From positions 27,040,896 to 27,104,895 of the forward strand of contig OW028580.1 in the NCBI GenBank assembly GCA_932294295.1: 64,000 bases of DNA. The letters run 5' to 3'. Both the position numbers and the translations under genes were made by a program. The stretch's first letter is position 1. Every line of letters begins with the position of its first letter. A model generated the notes under the pieces. The model ran no database searches, was not told where the DNA came from, and saw only the letters and a list, made by a program, of their open reading frames with translations. The stretch comes from Alitta virens (Eukaryota; Annelida; Polychaeta; Phyllodocida; Nereididae). Below are positions 47,061 to 58,212 of this stretch, piece after piece.

Positions 47061-47553
47061 AAGTGCAGCCCTCTAAGGCAAGTTCTTGTCACCATCGAGG
47101 GTTTATTGATGAGGAGATAGAGAGGAGGAGTCCCCCAATGTTACACATTTACCCCTTGGGTGGGATCTTTTAATAGCCTCAGCATAGACATTGAGTAGAA
47201 GGGACCACCTGTCTCACAAACCAAGGTCCACCAGAGAAGCAGGTGAACATGAAATGCATGGAACTCAGGTTTCCAGTTACCAAAATGTATTTATAACGTA
47301 TACATCACACTTATCAATACTCGTCATTCGTTAGTTCCTTCGAAAAATATAACTGCAAACTTTGCGTAGTTCCTGTTCAAGGGATCACACCCATTGCTTG
47401 TAACAAATTACCTTTAGATAAAGTTTTCGTGCACAGAATAACATGCTACTCACTTGCCATAGCTCTTCCATTTTTGCAAGTAGTCCTTTCAATCACTTGT
47501 TTCACTTACACAGCTGAGGTTCTTTGCTGTTCTTCCAAAGTTCCTTGTATGAC

Positions 47554-47870
47554 CTACAGTTAGTTTCATAAAAAAACTGTTGAATCTAGATGGCTGTTGT
47601 GGCCTATACCTGTCTGTGGTCTAAACATGCTAAAGCCAGCTGCTTCTGTTCACTTCTATAGCTAATAGTCAGCTTACATTTATCACCAGAAAAGTTTAAA
47701 CACTGGCAAATGTAAGAAATGAATCTAATATATTATAAATATGTACTTTTAGATCCAATTTTGAATAGCCAGCTATAACAGCTTTGGCTAGGTTCACTTT
47801 GACGGGCCGCTTTTAATGAAACTAACTGTATACGTGGACGGGCCGCTTTTAATGAAACTAACTGTATACG
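47554..47870. mobile_element. inverted-repeat element with AGTTAGTTT ends, minus orientation
   Basis: Left end ctACAGTTAGTTTcat and right end atgAAACTAACTGTata. The interior is the reverse complement of 19906-20315. The right 36 bp (gacgggccgcttttaatg and following) are tandemly duplicated, at 47801 and 47837. No coding capacity. The 47166-47553 flank has no recognisable feature. Confidence 0.8.
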
Positions 47871-48246
47871 TTGACTAAGGTCATACAAAGTATACCACTT
47901 CTGCACCTCGTCCTCTACTCTTAGTGTACAATTATTTTCTGATTTTAATTTACAAGTAACTTTGTATTTACTTAATTCAGCTCAATAAGTTATAATAAAC
48001 AAATAAAGACGCAGTTCTCACATGACAAAAAAAAACCTATAGATATATTCCCTTTTTTTTGCTGTGGGGGTCTTTACTATATGACACTATGACTCCATCA
48101 ACTCACATAGCCCTTCCACCATGCATTCCTGTAATGGTGTATGTTACATGGAAATATAGTAAATTAATAATAATCATAATAAAGGGATACCATCGTTGCC
48201 ACTGAAGGATGAAGGATCTTCTTCATTGCTTTGCAGAGGAGTAAGG

Positions 48247-48430
48247 GGTGAGGGCCTAGCTCAGTGGAAGCATGCTGGGTTCCAACTACTGTGTCCCAGT
48301 TCAGTTCCCAGTGGAGCCTGAGTTAGAAGGCTGTTTCATCCTTCATCTCAGTGCCATAGTCCCTACCTGACCTAATTAGTCCATCAGGTGCAGAAATGCA
48401 GGACGTAAATCCCTATTCCACCCGCCCACC
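48247..48430 (+). mobile_element. tRNA-derived SINE (family 4)
   Basis: Plus-strand copy: gtgagggcctagctcagtgg (A box), a degenerate B box (agttcagttccc), then the family body ending gacgtaaatccctattccac. 47871-48246 holds nothing but T/A runs. The frames at 48413-48727 downstream are Lys-rich low complexity. Confidence 0.88.
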
Positions 48431-49105
48431 TACCTTCAGAGAAGAAAGATTGCGGCCATGCAAATTTCTAAAAAAAAGAAAAGAAAAGAGGAAAACAAAC
48501 GAAAAGAGAAAACAAAAAGGATAAAGCAAAAAAAAACAGGTCACATTGGCTCTATGTTGTCCCGGTGTAGACCAATGTCGGCCAATGTTAGTATGATGAC
48601 AACCGTATCTGACACGTTCTTCATGAAAATAACATTTCCGGATGTATATATTCTCCTGAAATCCTTGTTGTTGCTGCATCATTCACTTGCTCTCTCTTTT
48701 TCCCTACAAGTGATTACACTTACATAGAAGCCAGCACTTCTATCTCCATCTTATTACACAATGATATTGAGCAGCAACAACAATGTAGTTGCCAGACATA
48801 AGCCTTGGTGGCTCAAAGTGACTTCTATGGAGTTATCCTTGGAGCTAAGGGATATTCAGAGGTGTTACTAAAAGGCCTTTTAATGGTCTACTAAATCACT
48901 GCCATTCCCTTTGAAGAACATTTCCTGCTATTTATTGGATGTAAAAATCACAGTCTCTAAATTCAAATAGTGAGATCATGATTATGCATCGCAATGTAGC
49001 AGAGACATCATTAATGTTACAGATGTAAATAAATCATATTATATTGTGGGAGATTTTATGATTTCAGTGCATTTTCAACAAGTCTGAAGAATAAGTTTGA
49101 GGTAC
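48431..49105. other. non-coding stretch
   Basis: An A/G-rich patch (48465-48535) and otherwise unique sequence without gene features. Confidence 0.4.
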
Positions 49106-49222
49106 CGAGATAGCATTCCAAATTGGTACAACGTTGTTTCTATACTGGCTGCCATCGAAACAGCTGTGTATTATTTTTGCTGACGTTGTGCCTATGTTTT
49201 CCCAATTTGGAATGCTATCTGG
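49106..49222. mobile_element. MITE of the CCCAGATAGCATTCC family
   Basis: Terminal repeats gagatagcattccaaattgg and its complement ccaatttggaatgctatct enclose about 75 bp without coding capacity. Confidence 0.85.
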
Positions 49223-50049
49223 TATGCATGTCAGCTTGCTGTATTTGCTCTGTCACATTGATACATTATTGGGGAAAAACACTATCATGCAGTAAATATT
49301 GCAAAAAAGATACTAAATGGCATTCCAAGCTACAAAATACAATATTTCTAGTGTGTATCTGTTTCAGCTTTAGTTTATTTATTCATGAATATGTGATACA
49401 CAAGTTAACACCCTACATATTTATCAATAGTTGATATGTTCTGGTCATGACGTCATGTCTTTGAGATTCAATGACGAAAGATTCAGTGGTCATGTCTTTT
49501 TTTTTTTTTTTAAATGCTGAAATTACACACTCAATACCGATTCCATTAACTTTAGCCTTTCATTGCTAAAATTAGCTCATCGCCATTGTCAGATCTCATT
49601 GTGCTTTATTGCGAAGATGAGAGCATATTTTCCTTTGAATCATCCATTTTTATTAACAGTAAAATGTCTCCATTATGGTCTATTATTACTCTTTTATCCA
49701 AGCCCGAGCTTTTAAACTGAACATTGCAGGCTAATCATTAGCTTTATTGAAAAGCATAATTTAAATAAATTGGCTGCTTTCAAAATTCTTGAAATTTCTC
49801 TCTGAGTCACAACGTTTTAATTTTCAAAGTCATGCTTATGAACCAGTTTATTAGGTGACCACGTTTTGACCAGTCTTATTAATTAAAATCATTCACGTGA
49901 CGTATTTGTAAAACTTTAACCCACCAAGATCAATCAGATGATACATATGGTGACAGATTGGCTGGTAACATCAATGGTGTTTTCATGTCGTTGTGGTATC
50001 TCTGTACTTGCACTGTTTTGAAAATAAGATAATTAAAATGTACATTGGA
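49223..50049. other. unique stretch, possible conserved element
   Basis: No gene. 49550-49830 is dense unique sequence with gctaatcattagctttattg, gcataatttaaataaattgg and similar TAAT/ATTA words. Composition and complexity resemble developmental enhancers in other animals, but conservation cannot be assessed here. Confidence 0.3.
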
Positions 50050-50226
50050 CTGGTGGGTGGGTGGAGTAGGGCTTTACGTCTGCACCTGATGGGCTAATTA
50101 GGACAGGCAGACTTCATGGCGATGAGATGAAGGATGAAACAGCCATCTAATTTCTAGGCTTCTCCTGGAATCATACCCGGGACCCAGTGGTTGGAAGCCC
50201 AGCGCGCTACTCTGAGCTTGGACAGG
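50050..50226 (-). mobile_element. tRNA-derived SINE (family 4)
   Basis: Minus-strand order: ctcagagtagcgcgctgggc, ttccaaccactgggtcccgg, a B box with one change (gggtatgattcc), then the body to gacgtaaagccctactccac. It lacks the tgcaggac-side segment seen in other copies by about 10 bp. Confidence 0.85.
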
Positions 50227-50912
50227 GAGACCATTAATTTTGCCAAGTTATCTTTTCAGAATACAGTGTATATTGTAGACATGATAGTGACACTCATTCG
50301 ACAATAAAGACTAAATATTGACAAATTAGAATAACTTGACCCTTAGCACGTAAAGCATTGGCATTCCTCGTTTTAAATTAAATATAATATTATACTGAGA
50401 AATGGAAATTTTGCAGTCATATAAAAAAACAAATGGTTTCAAGCAATATTAACAATTTAGATGCTACTATCTTTACTAAATACTGTATAATCATTGAATG
50501 TAAATATATATATATATACTTGAATATTGTTTGTGGAAAGTACCTGAAGGCAAATAATCATCTTCATTTTATAAATACCAATAACAGAATCTGATATGTG
50601 CAAGTGTGTAATAATGCCTATTGCATATACACCTGCATTTCTCTTCAATTTTGTACTTGCCAAATCCACTAAATTCACAATATGTACTGTGTGTATATAA
50701 TGGACTTCAAGTTCTTTACAAGCCTACACTGGTGTTTTTCAGCCTTGCTTCCAGGAAAGGTATTGCTTGTTCACAAGACCGAACCAGTCTGGCTAAGTGT
50801 ATTTTTGTGTCACTTACATCTAACACAGGTCTTGGCTTTTTGGGTGTGACTGTCTCTGTGTGTCTTGGAGGTAAATGCACTGAAGGTGTGCCTCTGTGTC
50901 ACTTAAGACAAT
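50227..50912. other. non-coding stretch
   Basis: An (AT)n/(TATA) patch near 50503-50518. The frame at 50621-50917 is Cys/Ser/Leu-rich and overlaps the start of the next MITE; not called. Confidence 0.35.
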
Positions 50913-51395
50913 GGTAGTATTCGACTGGGGATTCTCCGTACAGCATTCTTAAGCCACGCCCACCAGCGCAGTGTCGAATTCGTAGTCCAAGCAAAAAGAT
51001 CAGTCAAATTCCCTGCAATGCCCGCTATGTCATTAAAAAATGGCGCGATCTGAATGACAACACAACAAACGTTTGTTTACATTATTGCTGTTGGAACTTG
51101 AGTAAGATGAAAGTGCATTTCGTCTGGTCAAGTTTCTTCGTCTGGTCAAGTTTCTTCGTCTGGTCAAGTTCCTTCATCTTCTCAATCATTGGAACAGCTA
51201 GTAAGGTTGTAACTATCTAAGTGATTTGCCACATATGATCACGTGATTCTGTTTTACAGATGTTTACACAATTTTTTCTTTGTGAACATTTGTCCTTCAC
51301 GAAAATTTACGCATTTTATTGTAACCTCCAGTCAAATACGCTTCGTGCTTCATGAAACGTAAGTGTTCCATGAAACAGCCCAGTCGAATACTGCC
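50913..51395. mobile_element. non-autonomous DNA transposon, 483 bp, TIR GGYAGTATTCGACTGGG
   Basis: Left end GGTAGTATTCGACTGGGG and right end GCCCAGTCGAATACTGCC are inverted repeats with one difference over 16 bp. AAT flanks both sides (50910-50912 and 51396-51398), consistent with a 3-bp target duplication. The interior is CpG-richer than the flank and holds the 18-bp triplication at 51121. No transposase. Confidence 0.85.
51121..51174 (+). repeat. 18-bp tandem repeat, three copies
   Basis: CGTCTGGTCAAGTTTCTT at 51121 and 51139, then a copy with one change at 51157. Lies inside the DNA transposon. Confidence 0.95.
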
Positions 51396-51531
51396 AATGT
51401 TACGAATTGTCTAGAGGTTAATAACACGAAGTTTAAATTGGAGGTAGCTTGTACTTAGTGTCTATGCCGAGGCAAGTAAAAGACCCACCCTTAGCTGCTT
51501 AGAGTAAAAGTGTAACATATAGTGTGGACTC

Positions 51532-51825
51532 CAAGCCTTTTCCACTCATCATTACATTTGGCTCTGGTAGCCTGTCTAAGAGCAGACTTACCTTTAGATT
51601 GAATCCAAACGCTTCCCCTTTTCACTTATCATTATTGCTTATATATTTTCGCACCCAGAATGTATCATATTACTATTAAAGCAATAACCCATCACTCAAT
51701 TTTGTACTGAATAGTGTTATCACCATTGTCATTTTACTTCAAAATTCAAGCCTTATCCACTCATCATTACATTTGGCTCTGGTAGCCTGTCTAAGAGCAG
51801 ACTTACCTTTAGATTGAATCCAAAC
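51532..51825 (+). repeat. 79-bp direct repeat pair, spacing 215 bp
   Basis: 51532-51610 and 51747-51825 differ at one base (ccttTtcc versus ccttAtcc). Their near identity indicates a recent local duplication. The left copy follows a fragment of SINE family 1 (about 51430-51490). Confidence 0.95.
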
Positions 51826-52834
51826 CCTTACACCATAACAACTAAGTGAAATATATCCTGCAAACTGTTTAATGACGAAGTTCTTATGACGAGGTTATTT
51901 TTATTTCCAAGCTTAGAAAAATTACCCAAGTGACTGTAAAAATAATAAAATAACAAAATAACACACATGATATCAAATGCCATACTTTTTGTCACGATAT
52001 GGTGTAAGAATTACCTCAACCAAAGCTTCCAAGAACAAATCATGTCTGCAAGGCTAGTGATATGGTACTTATGGACCACACTGTAGTATTAATTTCCTTG
52101 CACTAGGCCACCAAGGATAAACAAAATAAACGGACCATACAGCCACATGAGGCTATCAGACTGACCGCCCTTTCAGCATACTGTTCTTACTAAACGAGAT
52201 GGGATTGTTGGCAATCTGGGGCAATAGATCATGACTTTGGCATTTTCCATTTACTGACCTGATCTAAATGATCTCTTGACCATTTATCTGGATATTATGT
52301 GGGGAGTATGGCTTAAGAATCAATACACTGACCAGGGTATTTGTGAGAATAATCCGCTTTTGATTCAATGTTTATGTAGTTCTATTGATGGTGCAAGAAT
52401 CAGGTTTTCTTACCCACAGCCTGGTCGTGCTAGAATGTTTCTTAAGCCATGGCAGAACTCACTATTCATTCATAAGACTTAAATGTCATTGCGATTTTTA
52501 TTTTGAGTATTTGGCTTTAAATGACCACCCTTAAAGTAAATTCTACTGGTATTAATACAGTGCATAGATTGTATGGAGAGAATAAAACTAATTCAAAGTC
52601 ATGATATAACCAATGTAAAACATTGGGCTATTGTATGACTAAAAAGTAAAAAGTAAAAAAGGTTGTCCTGTAAAAAAAAGAAAGTATTATATTGTCGATA
52701 AATTCGATACAATAAAAAATACCGTTGAGTACCTCCCTGATTACCATGTTCCACATTTAATACTGTGAAGTGTACAGTAATACTGCTTAAAATGTAGTTT
52801 TCCCTAGTCAGCTAGTGGTGTAATTTAAACAAAA
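51826..52834. other. non-coding stretch
   Basis: A 68-residue frame at 52276-52482 is the only open one of note; it has no recognisable domain. A-rich runs near 52640-52680. Confidence 0.35.
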
Positions 52835-53055
52835 GGAGACTGTATTATCATTCACACATCATAGGATATTTTTTAGCATGAACATCAGGTAACCTAAAAT
52901 TACCAAAACTGTAGGCAAGTTTATTTAAATGCGCAAACATTAACGATGTCACTTGGGAGTTTATTGCAAGCAGTCTTACTATCCTAGACCCTTGACCATG
53001 AACAGCATTGAAAGAACTTTGTCTTTTAGTACTTTTATACAACAGCCTGCTCTAG
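52835..53055 (-). pseudogene. LINE ORF2 C-terminal relic
   Basis: Minus strand: GSRIVRLLA, then by a frameshift NKLPSDIVNVCAFK, then by another KLAYSFGNFRLPDV. WN-x-LP-x-x-(I/V) followed by a short helix (..FK..L) is the usual C-terminal end of non-LTR ORF2 proteins. Two frameshifts make it dead. Upstream reverse transcriptase is missing. Confidence 0.65.
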
Positions 53056-53246
53056 CAGTTTGACATTAAAGCACTCTGCTAAATTGCCAATAGAATTGCT
53101 AGTGTCTAAACTGCCCCATACTTAAGTGGGATCGACCTCATTTTAAGGGGCCCAAGGCAATCTCTCGTCCTTAAGTCCAAGATTGTTTCTATGCCCAGTG
53201 GCACTTCATGTTGCAATTAGATAGCCTTGGTGTGGTTCAACATTAA

Positions 53247-53513
53247 AACGCTTTTAAAGTTTAAAGATAAGAATATTTTTAGCCCAAATTATAGAACATA
53301 GACGCCTTTGAAGTTTAAAGATAAGAATATTTTTAGCCCAAATTATAGAACATAGACGCCTTTGAAGTTTAAAGATAAGAATATTTTTAGCCCAAATTAT
53401 AGAACATAGACGCCTTTGAAGTTTAAAGATAAGAATATTTTTAGCCCAAATTATAGAACATAGATGCCTTTGAAGTTTAAAGATAAGAATATTTTTAGCC
53501 CAAATTATAGAAC
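53247..53513. repeat. 54-bp minisatellite, five copies
   Basis: The unit starts GAAGTTTAAAGATAAGAATA and continues TTTTTAGCCCAAATTATAGA then ACATAGACGCCTTT. Copies are nearly identical. Because 54 is a multiple of 3, the minus strand stays open through all five (repeating CSIIWAKNILIFKL). Confidence 0.96.
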
Positions 53514-54689
53514 AAAAACTAGTTTTCAACATGAAATAATTAACTCTATTGACATATTACCATAAGATACTTTTTTGGTGCCTATGCTGGGGGCAAATAG
53601 AACAAACCACCATTGGGTTAATTTTGATATGACACCGAGCATTATAATCTCATTATTACATCTGCCTATGGGAGCTGATAGAATTACTTGACTGCGCTTC
53701 AAACCAAAATTCGTTGACAATTTCTGCTTCGACATTAGTTTATTTATTTACTTTATTTAATTTCTGATGAAAAATATGTTTAGCCTCATGTGTTGAACAC
53801 CTGGGATTGGAATAATTCCAAAATAGACATTCCAAATCTGAGTCAGTTGTCTATAAGGCTAGATTAAAGAATACGATGTTGTTACTACGGTAGGCTTATA
53901 GTTATATCCGATATTCGATATCCACAATACAAATATGTTGTTTTGTTTTTTTGTTTTTTTAATCAACAAAGGGCATCTTGGCATATACTATCCATCTATT
54001 TTCCGTATAATGTACATGCATTGTCCCATCAAAAATTCCTCTGGCTATATGCTACCACGATGTTGTTTCTTTAAGACCAAAAAATCTCATTATTTCTTTC
54101 TATTGACGTGTCAATCCAACACTATCTGCATGAATTCCTACCATAATGACCATTAAATTGAGTCTGTCTGCAGGACGTCCTGAGATAATGAATGTTAAAT
54201 TGAGTGATTGGTTTGTTTTGGGGCTTGATTGTTTCCGTAAATTTCCTAAGCCCACAAAAAAATAAAATAAAAAGAGGAAAAAAAGAGGAAGATTATTTTT
54301 GCTGTTGTTCGGAACCTATAGTGTTTCATTGATAGTATTTGTATATTAAAAAACAGCAAACTGAAAAATTAAGAATTTGACTGTTTGGGAACACTGAAGT
54401 TTCCAAGAGGAAGCCTATGATTGGCCAGAATGGTCGCGGACTTTAGAGGAGACACTCGAATTGCCATGCAAATTCGGGTCAGGTCATTCTGGGCAGCTGA
54501 ATGTTCCCAATTCCCAGTTGAGTGTGTGTTATAAAAATACTGAATTCAATGATTAAAAAATCCCGTCTTACGCCTGTTATTCCACATTTTTCATTATCAA
54601 CCGCCAGGATTCACCAAATCAGATGAAGCACAAAGGTATGATGTCACCAACCTCTGCAGTTGGTGCTCTTTAACATTTCTCTAATAAAT
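53514..54689. other. non-coding stretch
   Basis: Short frames at 53526-53735 (minus) and 53935-54156 (plus) show no domain. A-rich tract near 54260-54290. Confidence 0.35.
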
Positions 54690-54840
54690 GAACTTTCAGT
54701 GCCTAGCAAAATTGGCAAACGACGTAGAAATGTTTCCAGTCTTTCGAGATGCTTCTGCCACGTCATATTTTTTGCAGATTTTTAAAGCTGTGATTTTCCT
54801 TTGTAAACCAGTAGTCAACATTTTAAGATTATCTCTCTGT
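54690..54840 (+). repeat. dispersed repeat R4, copy 2
   Basis: Aligns with 39410-39600 through cagtgcctagcaaaattgg, tttccagtcttt, tctgccacgtcatatttt and agtcaacattttaagat. Confidence 0.65.
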
Positions 54841-55660
54841 GCTTCTATGAAAGCCTTTTTTTCTTGCTTTTTTTTGTTACCCTCAGGTAATGGTATTTTA
54901 TAAATACTCGGATGTATCCCCTTCCAACACATTATATTTTTAATATCATATCACATTGCATTTGTTTATACTTGTAAACCAATGTACTTGAGTTTTGGTA
55001 AATAATAAAATGTCTAAATGTCTCTCTTGCTTAAACTCTTAACTAGCTGAGTAAATCCAATATAAGGACTTTGACAGAAGTTATTTTCAGTGTCCAACTG
55101 ACAGTTCAGCCAAATTAAAACATTTGTTTTGTACTTAAGGCAGCTTCTTTTCGCCTTGCAAATGGAAATGAGATGTGAGGACCTGCAGAAAAGATTTGAT
55201 GGGGTGCATAGCCAAATTTACACTGTAGACATATACATCTAGGCCTATATATATACTGCCTCTATAGCTCAGATAGTTCATATGCCTTTGAGCAGACATT
55301 TCTTTTGGTATAATGACCAAAATACACCTCATCAACAAGTACAGCTTCAGGCTTCACACTATAAAGTATTAACTTACGATGTGTGTTCACATATGCCTTG
55401 TTACAGCTGTAGACTCTGTATCTCCACCTGATGACTAATTCTACTAACGAACTAAATGTCTAAACTGCTAAATTCCTGTCTCAGTGCCATAATGACTCCT
55501 CAACAGGGAAAATTAATTATCTTAGCAGTTCTGAAGCAGCAAATTGATGCTTTTCATTAGCAAAGAACACGACTCGTAATCCAATTTTGAGCGAAACAAA
55601 TAAAAATCACTATTTTATTCATTTAAACAGGAAAATTTTCATGTATAGATATAAGTGATA
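54841..55660. other. non-coding stretch with possible conserved element
   Basis: No gene. 55255-55370 begins like a degenerate tRNA-derived head (gcctctatagctcagatagt). 55430-55600 is unique sequence with gcaaattgatgcttttcatt and similar homeodomain-like words. Confidence 0.3.
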
Positions 55661-55816
55661 ATGGCAATACATGAATGAATGAATGAATTAAAGAATGATA
55701 TAACCAGCAGCAGGCAGATGTTATGATGAGGTGATATGGCTTGGAGTCTTCTAAACCATCTTACACATTTACCCCATGGTATGAATGAATGAACGAATGA
55801 ATGAATGAATGAATGA
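55661..55816. repeat. (GAAT)n tracts flanking a short repeat
   Basis: Two GAAT tracts (about 55671-55690 and 55781-55816) bracket ~90 bp that contains cttacacatttaccccatgg. This word is also seen near 47150 and 62805. Confidence 0.85.
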
Positions 55817-56173
55817 GCTTCTTGCCAGTAAGCAAGTGAAAAAGTGCCTAATCTTTTGTCATTATTTTCCCCCTAGAAGATAGAAGCCAATGAAGTTCCC
55901 TGTCCCTGAAGTTTCTACAAGGCCACTCCATTTGTCAAGAACTTTTATGGAGCCAAGAAACTCTATACTCCGTCTGCAGTAATTACTGTACAACAATACT
56001 GACATGTAAGTAAGAAAAGGCTTGATCACAATATTGCATGTCTCCAATGATTATGAGCATCTTCATACAATACGCAGTTCAGGCCCATATTTTGTGCTGT
56101 ATTAATATTTGTAACAGAAGATGTAAATGATTACCGGCATAGACAGTAATGCAGATTATTTTAGTAGAAAACT

Positions 56174-56325
56174 ATTATTTATCTATCTATCTAACTATCT
56201 AGCTATGTAACTATCTATCTATCTATCTACCTATCTATATATCTATCTATCTATCGTAATATCTATCTATCTATCTACCTGTGTATCTATCTATCTACCT
56301 TTCTATCTATCTATATATCTACCAA
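56174..56325. repeat. (ATCT)n microsatellite, imperfect
   Basis: About 150 bp of ATCT units with scattered substitutions. Confidence 0.95.
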
Positions 56326-57684
56326 TGTAACACTCAGGAATCTGGCCAATGCTTTAACCACAGTGTCCTTCAGCTGCTGAAATAAGGGTTGTGAGTTCAG
56401 TGCTCTTAATTGTGAGGTTGTCCCATATTGATAAGATGATCCCAATACGGCGTTCCACGTGCTTGTCCATTTTAGGGGTTGCATCACATTTGATATTCCT
56501 TCCAATTTCCTGGAAAGGCAATTTCTCGTGTTCAAGACTGCGTCCAGCTTGCAGAGTGCTTTTTTGTGTAACTGAGGTCTTAACACAGGCCATGACTTTT
56601 AGGCAATGGCTGGGCTGTAATATGTCTTGTAGGTCAGAGTTTGACATATGCGATGTTGGTGATGCTAGAATGAGAATAACCTTACTAGAATATATGACAA
56701 AATTTCAACAGAACAATTAACACATACACGAAGTGCATCGTAACCAAGCAATGTATGAATGGCATGTTTCTTTTCATGAGTTGACTAAAATGGTTAACTA
56801 TACATTAAAAGGTTTGCCAAATCGTATTTAGGGTCTGATAGTCACAAGCAAAGCTCTCTTTAAAAAAGAGACCTGTACCAGAATTGGTTGAAGTAGTCTG
56901 GACATGGGGAAAATATGTATTGATGTATTTTGTATAGACTTAAAGGTATTAGTTGCAGTTTACAGATATTGACAAGGTATTATGTCAAACTATTAAAATA
57001 ATTTAGTGTAGTTCATATAAACATATAATAACAGCCAAATCACCATAGTTACCATTCAAATCACATTAATTTTGATAGGAATGAAATAATGTAAGTAGAT
57101 TTTAAGCTTTTGTTGAGTTGCTAGGCATTTAACATGATGGGCCTCCAACATATATTTGTTGAAAACCTTCATAAGCTTTCACCCCTAACACCAAAATGAA
57201 CCATTCCAATTTCCGGGAAATCATACTAACATGGTGAGTCCATTGATGTTGGAGGGGGGACTGTTACAACAAGATATAAAAATAAATCACAAAAGCGCAT
57301 CACGCACCAAATCGGCACTAGGCATCCATCCCTTTACAACTTTTCTAAATCACTAAAACTTAGCGTGTGAAATAAACAGTTGCAGATAAAAACGCAAATT
57401 ACCATCAACCGCATGCATTTGCTTGACCTATTTGACCTGCAATTTAAAGCTTGGGATATTTGCGGAAATGAGATATTGCCATCAATATACTAACCCGATT
57501 ACTGAGGAAATAATCAGATTCTGCTTTAATATGCACCTTGTCCTGGTGATGGGATATGGATCAGGTTACCTGTGGCACATATTTACAAGGAGGAATACTA
57601 TTACAAGGCAGCGCTGCAATAAAGGTGGCAAGTTGACACAATGTTATAAGCCTAATTGCAACAGCTTATGCAAAAAAAAAATGA
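56326..57684. other. stretch with an unrecognised minus-strand frame
   Basis: Two overlapping minus-strand frames at 56311-56647 (one with HVERRIGIILSIWDNLTIKS) are open for about 95 residues each. They show no certain family motif; a decayed transposase is one possibility. 56720-57684 is AT-rich and featureless. Confidence 0.25.
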
Positions 57685-58145
57685 AGTAGAACCTCGCCAT
57701 TAAGTCTATAAGACCACCTTCGGAGATCTGTGGCTACTAGGCATTTACTTGAACTTGTCATATGTAAAAAAATTATAAAGCAGTCACAGTGAATTTCATT
57801 TTGATTTATTAATGCATTACAAACCCTATCTACTTGAGAAAAATCGGCCAAAAGTTGGTTTTCAGCCGACAGCCAACTGACCAACCAACCTACCAAAACG
57901 ATTCTAAGGACCCCGGAAACAAGATCAAGTAAATGCCAAGTAGCCAGCACCAAGGAGCTAACTTCAAGGCCACTCAAGAAATGCCAAGTAGTCAGCACAA
58001 CAGGCTGACTTTAATATATTTCAAGTAAATGCCAAGTAGCCAGCACCAGGTATGACTTCACAGATCTCCACCTTTGGAGCAATTGTTTGTGGTTTTAATG
58101 GTGAGGTGGTCTTTTAGTGAGGTGTCTTAAAGTCGAGTTCCACTG
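57685..58145. mobile_element. non-autonomous DNA transposon with AGTRGAACCTCG-like ends
   Basis: Left end agtagaacctcgccattaag and right end cttaaagtcgagttccactg are imperfect inverted repeats. Subterminal ataagaccacct and aggtggtctttt also pair. The interior has three imperfect copies of a ~57-bp unit around aaatgccaagtagccagcac (57925-58050). A related end appears at the window edge (63960-64000). Confidence 0.75.
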
Positions 58146-58148
58146 CAT

Positions 58149-58212
58149 CCCAGATAGCATTCCAATGTTAATATGGAAACGATGCTGGGCCGATTTGGAA
58201 TGCTAACTGGGA
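58149..58212. mobile_element. MITE of the CCCAGATAGCATTCC family, 64 bp
   Basis: cccagatagcattccaatgt at the left and gatttggaatgctaactggg at the right are inverted ends. It directly abuts the preceding transposon with only 3 bp between, so one probably inserted at the edge of the other. Confidence 0.8.

Noticed and set aside
48413..48727. Lys-rich plus-strand and Phe-rich minus-strand frames
   Set aside because: Products of an A/G-rich low-complexity patch downstream of a SINE.
56311..56720. Three overlapping ~100-residue frames on both strands
   Set aside because: I looked for hAT, THAP and integrase motifs in the minus-strand frames and found none convincing; left as unrecognised.
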